Source: JAKSCF01 sp028279945
GTDB taxonomy: Bacteria; Bacillota; Clostridia; Peptostreptococcales; JAAYPU01
Assembly (NCBI GenBank): GCA_028279945.1
Contig: JANQMT010000080.1
Location: 1-47,613 of the forward strand
Length of the DNA: 47,613 bases
Direction: 5' to 3'
The translations under genes and the position numbers were made by a program. Numbering within the stretch: position 1 is the stretch's first letter; the number at the start of each line of letters is the position of its first letter. The notes under the pieces are model-generated. The model ran no database searches and was not told the origin of the DNA. It saw only the letters and a program-made list of their open reading frames with translations. Positions 42,700 to 47,613 of this stretch are shown here, one piece after another.

Positions 42700-43257
42700 A
42701 TGAAAAGAACAAATACTTCAATAGAAATATTAACAGCAGCCCGTGATCTTTTTTCACAAAAGGGATATAGCGCTGCCACTACAAAAGAAATAGCAAAAGA
42801 GGCAGGCGTAAATGAAGTGACTATTTTTAGAAAGTTTCAATCAAAGCAAAAACTATTCGAAGCAGTTTATGAACATTTCAATTATAAACAAAATATAAAT
42901 ATAGATATTAATGACTACAAAAACAAGCCAAAACAATTTCTAATGGACTTAGGAAAATCTTTATATAATCTCTTTCAAAGCAACTTATCGTTGATCCAAA
43001 TTGAGTTTAAAAATCAAACCATGTTTGATGGACCAAGTTTACCGTTGAAAAGATTTCCTAATGAACTTAAAACCTTAATCAGTAACTATTTTAGTGATAA
43101 CCATATGATGAGTGAGGATAAAATTGAATTATTTTCAGTTAATTATATGTGTGCTATATTTGGATTGTTTATGAACATCAATATACTGCATACTTTTGAA
43201 CCGGCACCGGACTTTGAAAAATGCCTGGAATCGCTGGTAGAAAGTTTACTTGCATAA
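42700..43257 (+). CDS. TetR-family transcriptional regulator
   Basis: The ATG at 42700 follows a GAGGTG site by 4 bases; a TTG at 42682 upstream lies inside the operator. The 185-residue protein has an N-terminal helix-turn-helix (ARDLFSQKGYSAATTKEI, then EVTIFRKFQSKQKLFEAVYEHF). A helical ligand domain with FKNQTMFDGP follows. It is controlled by a consensus promoter with an operator-like repeat. The gene it would normally regulate may be the adjacent 4Fe-4S gene, now truncated, or genes elsewhere. Confidence 0.9.
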   Translation: MKRTNTSIEILTAARDLFSQKGYSAATTKEIAKEAGVNEVTIFRKFQSKQKLFEAVYEHFNYKQNINIDINDYKNKPKQFLMDLGKSLYNLFQSNLSLIQIEFKNQTMFDGPSLPLKRFPNELKTLISNYFSDNHMMSEDKIELFSVNYMCAIFGLFMNINILHTFEPAPDFEKCLESLVESLLA

Positions 43258-43271
43258 ATTTTTTACCATGT

Positions 43272-43622
43272 ATGCAAGCAAGTAATTGCTTAATCATCTC
43301 ACCTGAAGCAGGGCCAAGACACAGACTTGCAGTTGTCTATACAGATATAGAAAACCTTCCAATCCGTAAAGAAAATCCACATGATTGGATTAAAGAATTT
43401 TGCAGACAATGTGGCAAGTGCATAAAAAAATGTCCTTCCCAAGCCATCCATGAAACCCCTGTAAAGACAAAAGGAGATCATATAGCATACATTGATAACA
43501 ATGATTGTGTCAACTATTTTTCTAAAAATTACGGATGCTCTGTATGCGTTAAAGAATGTCCTTTTAATCAATTGGGATATGATAAAATTAAGGATAAGTT
43601 CATTAAAAGCAAGGCTAATTAA
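43272..43622 (+). pseudogene. Truncated 4Fe-4S protein of the QueG-like double-cluster type
   Basis: An open frame (without a ribosome site) reads NCLIISPEAGPRHRLAVVYTD, then CxxCGKCIKKCPSQAI and CSVCVKECPF. These are the C-terminal features of the 4Fe-4S double-cluster proteins related to epoxyqueuosine reductase (usually about 250-300 residues). The first 140 or so residues are missing. The join lies within about 15 bases of the tetR stop codon, where inverted ACTTGCAT/ATGCAAG repeats are found. It is therefore a 5'-truncated relic rather than a working gene, although the iron-sulphur module could still be translated. Confidence 0.7.
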
Positions 43623-43637
43623 TTCAATGAGTATAAT

Positions 43638-43684
43638 AAATCGTGGGTAAATGTATTGTGAAATACACATTAACCACGATTTTT
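43638..43684. terminator. Bidirectional terminator
   Basis: AAATCGTGG pairs with CCACGATTT, and an inner arm TAAATGT pairs with ACATTA, with T residues after the right arm. It separates converging genes. Confidence 0.8.
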
Positions 43685-43726
43685 ATATTTTACTTAGAAA
43701 ACTTCTCTTGATATTTCAAAGATAAT

Positions 43727-44200
43727 TTACTCGTTATTGCTGCTATCTTTGCTCTCAATGTCCTCCTCCTTATAAAAACTAGTTGCAATAACATAACCTA
43801 TAAGGGTAGTTATAGCGTAAAGAGAGAACCTGCTGTGAACAATAATATTCAATGGATAGGGTGGAAAATGTATGCTCCGAAAAAAAGGAAATGTTTGTGA
43901 CAGCATAAAAGGGCCCAAATTCCAAATGAATAATATGAAGCAAGGTAACCCAAGGCATAGTAACCTTAAACCATCTACATGCCATTTTCCCTTTTTACGA
44001 TATTGTTGATACAGTTGGTCAAAGCCAAGAATAAAACCAAGTAAGATTAATGATAGTGTGGTTACCGTATGATACATATGAATATTAAAAGTTCTTTGAA
44101 AATGCATTAGCATTCGATGATGGGCAACACCCATTATAATGATGTATGATAGCATAATCAAGAAATAAATACTGTAGAACTTAGCATTTCTTAATCTCAT
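43727..44200 (-). CDS. Uncharacterised four-helix membrane protein
   Basis: The 157-residue protein has four hydrophobic segments (about residues 10-28, 43-62, 80-100 and 122-145). Histidines lie near the first loop (GVAHHRMLMHF) and the loops are basic or aromatic. I do not recognise the family. Its ATG overlaps the stop of the preceding gene (ATGA), so the two proteins are made together and may form a complex. The acidic C-terminal tail is cytoplasmic by the positive-inside rule, though this is uncertain. Confidence 0.7.
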   Translation of the reverse strand: MRLRNAKFYSIYFLIMLSYIIIMGVAHHRMLMHFQRTFNIHMYHTVTTLSLILLGFILGFDQLYQQYRKKGKWHVDGLRLLCLGLPCFILFIWNLGPFMLSQTFPFFRSIHFPPYPLNIIVHSRFSLYAITTLIGYVIATSFYKEEDIESKDSSNNE

Positions 44201-44637
44201 TTTATTCCTCCTTCAACTAGTTTAAAACTTTCAATTTTTCCATCCCATTTAACGGTAACAGCAGCTGTTTTTTCTTGTAGAAAAAAGTAAGAACCATTCA
44301 TATGACCACTCATAATGCCGCTTTCCGGTAAAGGACCGGAACGATCTTGTGCAGAACCTTGTATCTCAACCTTATATTCTAAGGACCCAATATCTTTCGT
44401 ATTTTTACCTTTATACACTACTAAATATTTACATGAACGGTTTGAATCAACCTCAAGTCTACCGCCCTTACTCTTCCACCAAGCTTCATAAACTGAGATT
44501 TCCATTAATGCCTTCCAATGATCACTTTCTCCTGTAATGATATAATAATCCAAAGTAACATCCTTATGAAAAACAAAAGCAGCAAATAATATGGTAATTA
44601 TCATTATCGTTAATATTAAACCAACCCGATATTTCAT
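44197..44637 (-). CDS. Uncharacterised membrane-anchored extracytoplasmic protein
   Basis: The ATG at 44637 is preferred because GGAGTG lies 8 bases upstream; a TTG at 44643 is too close. The 146-residue protein has one N-terminal hydrophobic helix (about 5-23). A beta-rich domain follows with SDHWKALMEISVYEAWWKSKGG near 37 and KYLVVYKGK, ending GKIESFKLVEGG. No family is recognised. It is probably exported and anchored, and is cotranscribed with the four-helix membrane protein by a 4-base overlap. Confidence 0.75.
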   Translation of the reverse strand: MKYRVGLILTIMIITILFAAFVFHKDVTLDYYIITGESDHWKALMEISVYEAWWKSKGGRLEVDSNRSCKYLVVYKGKNTKDIGSLEYKVEIQGSAQDRSGPLPESGIMSGHMNGSYFFLQEKTAAVTVKWDGKIESFKLVEGGIK

Positions 44638-44666
44638 ATCCAAATCACTCCAGATTCCCGTATGTA

Positions 44667-44695
44667 AGAATACCTACATTACCAGTATAAGTCAA
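44667..44695 (-). promoter_or_regulatory. Promoter of the two-gene membrane protein unit
   Basis: On the minus strand TTGACT (44690-44695) and TATTCT (44667-44672) are 17 bases apart. The spacer/-10 region holds a partial palindrome GTA-TGTA-N8-TACA-TTAC (44660-44682). Confidence 0.65.
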
Positions 44696-44833
44696 AATAT
44701 GGAAATAATCAATGCCGGGATTCAATATGGTTGCTTCATATCCATTTATGGCGTAATGTCAGCTATTGAAAAATTCGCTAAAGAAATTCGCATCCTTATT
44801 TTAGAGTATTAACAGATTGCTAAGATTAAGTTA

Positions 44834-44890
44834 AAGTGATATTAAAGATCACTTGTGTGAGTTGACAGTGTAAAAATAAGAATATACTAT
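44834..44890 (+). promoter_or_regulatory. Promoter and inverted repeat upstream of the radical SAM gene
   Basis: TTGACA (44862-44867) and TACTAT (44885-44890) are 17 bases apart. Just upstream, AAGTGAT-N7-ATCACTT (44834-44854) is a perfect inverted repeat and could bind an activator or repressor. Confidence 0.7.
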
Positions 44891-44922
44891 TAAATGAGTA
44901 ATTTATTCGAGGGAGTATTTGT

Positions 44923-46209
44923 ATGATCAAGCCTGCAAAAGAAAATGAGACCAAATCGGAGCATATTGAAAACAGAATAACAGTAGATGAAAAGGGACAT
45001 TTAATAATACCTGAAGCTATAAAAAAATTCATGGGAGCAGAAAACCATGCCGACATGAAAATTGTTGTAAAAAAGGATAGAGTCGAATTATATCCCAATA
45101 TCCATAGTCTCTCAAAGGTATATATTGAACCTACGACCTTGTGCAACCTATCCTGCAAAACATGTGTCAGAAATACATGGGAAGAATCCATTGGTGAAAT
45201 GAGTTTAGAGACATTTGACAGACTTATAGACCAATTAAAATCATTTAAATATCTCCAAACCATTATGTTTGGAGGGTTTGGTGAACCAACATACCATAAA
45301 AATATCCAATATATGATTGGTAAAGCAAAAACCATTGCTGAAAAAGTAGAAATGGTTTCAAATGGAACTTTGCTGGATGATAATATGCTGCAAGGGTTTA
45401 TTGACAACAAATTAGATACATTATGGGTTTCTTTTGACGGCACCAGTGAAAAATTATTTGAAGAGATTCGCAGTGGTGCTAATTATACCAATGTGGTAGA
45501 GAGCTTGCTGAAGTTAAAAACTTTAAATTCTAAAAGTGAACATAAAGTTAAAGTAGGGATTACCTTTGTTTTGATGCAAGACAATATTGGAGAATTAACA
45601 AGCCTTAAAAAAATAGCAAATTACTTAGGTGCCAACATGGTTTCAGTCAGTAATGTCATTCCATATAGTGAAGATATGTCGAGGCAAACCCTATATAATA
45701 TGTCAATCAGCCAATTAGATGAAACCAAGATATTGAACACTTTTGAAATGAGCTTGCCGCTTATAGATATCAATAAAAATACTCAAGAGCATCTGAATCA
45801 ATTGTACAAATCAAACCAAAATATATCCATTATGAGAAGAGATATGTTCAATGTACGTGATGAATGTAGATTTATTAAGGAAAGGTGCACATTTGTCAGA
45901 TGGGATGGGGAGATAAGTCCGTGTATGGGTCTTTTGCATTCTAATACAACCTATATCAACAGTGGAAGGACAGAAAGATGTGCTAAAAATTATTCTTTGG
46001 GCAACATAATAGATACACCTCTATTAGAGATATGGCACTCTAAAGAATATATAGATTTTAGGAATAAAGTAGATGCATTTGATTTTTCCCCTTGTCATCT
46101 ATGCGGAGGATGTCATTTTTCAGAAGAAAACGAAGAAGATTGCTTCGGAAATAGCTTTCCCACCTGCGGCGGATGTTTATGGGCTCAAGGCGTTATTCAA
46201 TGTCCATAA
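44923..46209 (+). CDS. AbrB-like domain/radical SAM/SPASM fusion, tungsten-cofactor-modifying type
   Basis: The 428-residue protein starts with a SpoVT/AbrB-like swapped-hairpin domain (about 15-60: RITVDEKGHLIIPEAIKKFMG). A radical SAM domain follows, with the cluster motif CNLSCKTC (Cys74, 78, 81) and GGFGEPTYHKN near 120. The C-terminal SPASM-like region has many cysteines: CTFVRWDGEISPCMG, CAKNYSLGNI, then CHLCGGC and CGGC. Proteins of this layout are annotated as cofactor-modifying proteins for tungsten aldehyde:ferredoxin oxidoreductases; no oxidoreductase gene is within the window. An alternative role is peptide maturation. A GAGGGAG site precedes the ATG. Confidence 0.85.
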   Translation: MIKPAKENETKSEHIENRITVDEKGHLIIPEAIKKFMGAENHADMKIVVKKDRVELYPNIHSLSKVYIEPTTLCNLSCKTCVRNTWEESIGEMSLETFDRLIDQLKSFKYLQTIMFGGFGEPTYHKNIQYMIGKAKTIAEKVEMVSNGTLLDDNMLQGFIDNKLDTLWVSFDGTSEKLFEEIRSGANYTNVVESLLKLKTLNSKSEHKVKVGITFVLMQDNIGELTSLKKIANYLGANMVSVSNVIPYSEDMSRQTLYNMSISQLDETKILNTFEMSLPLIDINKNTQEHLNQLYKSNQNISIMRRDMFNVRDECRFIKERCTFVRWDGEISPCMGLLHSNTTYINSGRTERCAKNYSLGNIIDTPLLEIWHSKEYIDFRNKVDAFDFSPCHLCGGCHFSEENEEDCFGNSFPTCGGCLWAQGVIQCP

Positions 46210-46308
46210 TTGTAAAATAGTTTCTCTCCATACCGTGCTTTTAAAAAAAACTTATATATGATAAATTGTAGGTAGTACACGCAAATTTGTACAAAGGAGA
46301 GCTGAGTT

Positions 46309-46767
46309 ATGAATTATACGAATTTAGACGCCATCGATATTAAAATATTGCAGATATTATCAATGAATGGAAGAGAATCATACATTGAGATTGGGAAAAA
46401 AGTAAATTTGTCCAGGGTATCCGTAAAAGCAAGAATAGATTCGATGGTGGAAAGTGGCATTATTGAAAGCTTTTCAGTCATTATAAACCCTGAAAAAACC
46501 GGACAAAGTGTTTCTGTTTTTTTAGATATCGATGTTTCTCCCCAATATTTATATGAAGTTTCTAATAAACTTAATGAAATAGAATTCATTACTGATATAT
46601 ATCATATGACAGGGAACACTAAGCTTCATGTCCACGCACTTTTTTCAAATAAGGACGTGTTGAGTGAATTCCTTGAGAACAAGCTTTATAAAATGGATGG
46701 CATTATTAAAGTCAATTGTGAAATGATCGTGTCAAGAATAAAATGCAGAAGAGGTATTAGACCGTAA
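46309..46767 (+). CDS. Lrp/AsnC-family transcriptional regulator
   Basis: The 152-residue protein has the Lrp helix-turn-helix (IEIGKKVNLSRVSVKARIDSMVESGII, about 24-50, given partly). A RAM ligand-sensing domain (about 65-145) follows, with IYHMTGNTKLHVHALF. Such regulators respond to amino acids and form octamers. AAAGGAGAG precedes the ATG. Short GTAC and TTGTA/TACAA inversions just upstream (46269-46297) might be its own site. It lies between the radical SAM gene and an NhaC-type antiporter gene, either of which could be its target. Confidence 0.9.
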   Translation: MNYTNLDAIDIKILQILSMNGRESYIEIGKKVNLSRVSVKARIDSMVESGIIESFSVIINPEKTGQSVSVFLDIDVSPQYLYEVSNKLNEIEFITDIYHMTGNTKLHVHALFSNKDVLSEFLENKLYKMDGIIKVNCEMIVSRIKCRRGIRP

Positions 46768-46799
46768 ATCGTTTCAAAACAGAAATCTCCTAAATCATC

Positions 46800-46829
46800 A
46801 GCCCTGTAATTTTTTATAGGGCTTTTGTA
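46800..46829 (+). terminator. Terminator after the Lrp-type gene
   Basis: AGCCCT (46800-46805) pairs with AGGGCT (46818-46823), with TA/TA extending the stem, followed by TTT. Confidence 0.7.
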
Positions 46830-47163
46830 ATTTTTTGTAAATCATTTCTTGAAGGCATCTAAAACTTCTAAATTTCTTTTAACTTACATTATGAAGGAAA
46901 AAAGCAGATATTCCAAACAAAATACTTCATTATGTCAATTGAAACTTACATCTAAATGATATATATATATTTATATATGACAAATCGAAGTTGTAATACG
47001 TCAAAAAAGTAATCTGTTATTGATTTCAGTATCTTTTCAAAAAGCATTTTAGTATTATCTTAACACAGTATGTAATAATAATTTGACTGAGTTTATTTTA
47101 GGATGGAGGTGGTGTTAACGGCATAGACAAAATAATCTTGAGATTAAATTAGGAGGAAATTTA
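46830..47163. other. AT-rich intergenic region before the NhaC-type gene
   Basis: About 334 bases with no gene. It includes a TA-repeat stretch (46961-46977) and long A/T runs, which could act as a curved Lrp-binding region. A TTTGACT near 47081 has no good -10 at the proper distance. A possible 5' leader (GGATGGAGGTGGTG near 47101) precedes the ribosome site. I see no recognised riboswitch. Confidence 0.35.
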
Positions 47164-47613
47164 ATGGAGAAAAAAACTGTGTCTTCAAGCCAAGCATTAA
47201 TCATGCTATTGGTTTCTATTGTAGTTATTTTCAGCGGTGTATTATTGGTTCATGCTCCCACGACCATAACATTATTAACTTCCGGATTTATTGTAATTAT
47301 TCTTTCATTATGTTTTGGCATAAAATGGGACAATATTCAAAACGGAATATTAAATAGTATCAATGCTATGATGGTACCCATTTTGATTTTACTTGCAGTT
47401 GGTATGTTGGTAGGCTCTTGGGTAGCAGCCGGAACGGTTCCGTATATGATATATTTAGGACTAAAGGTTCTAAGTCCCGGGATGTTTTTATTTGTGACTT
47501 GTTTGGTTTGTTCGATTATGTCAGTCATGATGGGCACCTCATGGGGAACAATCAGTACGGTAGGTATAGCATTAATCGGAGTTTCTGCAGGGTTAGGCAT
47601 ACCATTATATTAT
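47164..47613 (+). CDS. NhaC-family Na+/H+ antiporter (5' part, runs off the window)
   Basis: The frame is open from the ATG at 47164 to the last base (150 residues so far), and AGGAGG lies 7 bases upstream. Hydrophobic segments begin at residue 11 and recur. The segment MGTSWGTISTVGIALIGV near residue 128 is characteristic of NhaC, the antiporter family that exchanges sodium or an organic anion across the membrane. A VAAGTVPYMIYLGL block near 93 also fits. The C-terminal two thirds are missing from this window, so I can give no complete length. Substrates vary in the family (sodium/proton, or malate/lactate in MleN). Confidence 0.85.
   Translation, partial: MEKKTVSSSQALIMLLVSIVVIFSGVLLVHAPTTITLLTSGFIVIILSLCFGIKWDNIQNGILNSINAMMVPILILLAVGMLVGSWVAAGTVPYMIYLGLKVLSPGMFLFVTCLVCSIMSVMMGTSWGTISTVGIALIGVSAGLGIPLYY

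Noticed and set aside
43221..43271. An N-terminal extension of the 4Fe-4S fragment inside the tetR gene
   Set aside because: It is out of frame with and inside the regulator, has no ribosome site, and does not match the family N-terminus.
44591..44812. A 73-residue plus-strand frame
   Set aside because: It overlaps the promoter and start of an opposing gene, lacks a good ribosome site and resembles no protein I know.
47337..47600. An 87-residue minus-strand frame at the window end
   Set aside because: It is the shadow of the NhaC-type antiporter, which is open to the last base with a good ribosome site.

Overview
The window is AT-rich, densely coded on both strands, and uses strong AGGAGG-type ribosome binding sites with occasional TTG or GTG starts. 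Gene content points to an anaerobic, low-GC Gram-positive of the class Clostridia: an AcoR-type sigma-54 activator with an iron alcohol dehydrogenase, a TPP riboswitch with thiW and a short ThiC, a radical SAM protein resembling tungsten-cofactor maturases, ferritin-like and 4Fe-4S proteins, and a CstA/LytST module. I cannot name the species. No tRNA, rRNA, CRISPR array, intact insertion sequence or prophage is visible.

Layout. 1-2.3 kb: the end of a NatAB-like ABC exporter, then an opposing pair encoding a solitary TOBE-like protein and a ferritin-like protein. 2.4-10.3 kb: a 1509-residue CheR-PAS-GGDEF-HD-GYP signalling protein, a secreted phospholipase D-like protein, a protein with a strict Pro-X-X tract, a short-repeat relic, and a lipoprotein. 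10.4-17.8 kb: a Gfo/Idh/MocA oxidoreductase; a CstA transporter next to a LytS/LytR two-component pair (a likely pyruvate-sensing and uptake module); a YibE/F membrane protein; and a secreted DUF2680 protein. 17.9-22.3 kb: a KapD-like exonuclease, a sigma-54 activator, and an iron alcohol dehydrogenase behind a textbook -24/-12 promoter.

22.5-32.2 kb is the most distinctive part: one long operon for an unidentified carbohydrate. It holds a ribose-type ABC importer, an FGGY kinase, an aldo/keto reductase, a cupin-type phosphoglucose isomerase homologue, a 31-codon relic of a 2-hydroxyacid dehydrogenase, a phosphotriesterase-fold (lactonase-like) hydrolase, an AroE-like dehydrogenase and a DeoR regulator. 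A HAD phosphatase follows behind a GC-richer leader that may form an RNA structure.

33.2-35.3 kb: thiC and thiW under a TPP riboswitch. 35.5-38.9 kb: a TetR regulator with a palindromic operator and an 854-residue dikinase whose architecture matches rifampin phosphotransferase. 38.9-42.6 kb: two genes that together correspond to the two halves of the plant Tm-1 protein, then an ArsR regulator with a split permease and a 26-bp palindromic operator. 42.6-43.7 kb: a divergent TetR gene and a decayed 4Fe-4S gene. 43.7-47.6 kb: two small membrane proteins, an AbrB-radical SAM fusion, an Lrp regulator, and the start of an NhaC-type antiporter that runs off the window.

Functions were assigned by reading motifs and context, with no database search. 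Promoters, operators and terminators were called by eye.
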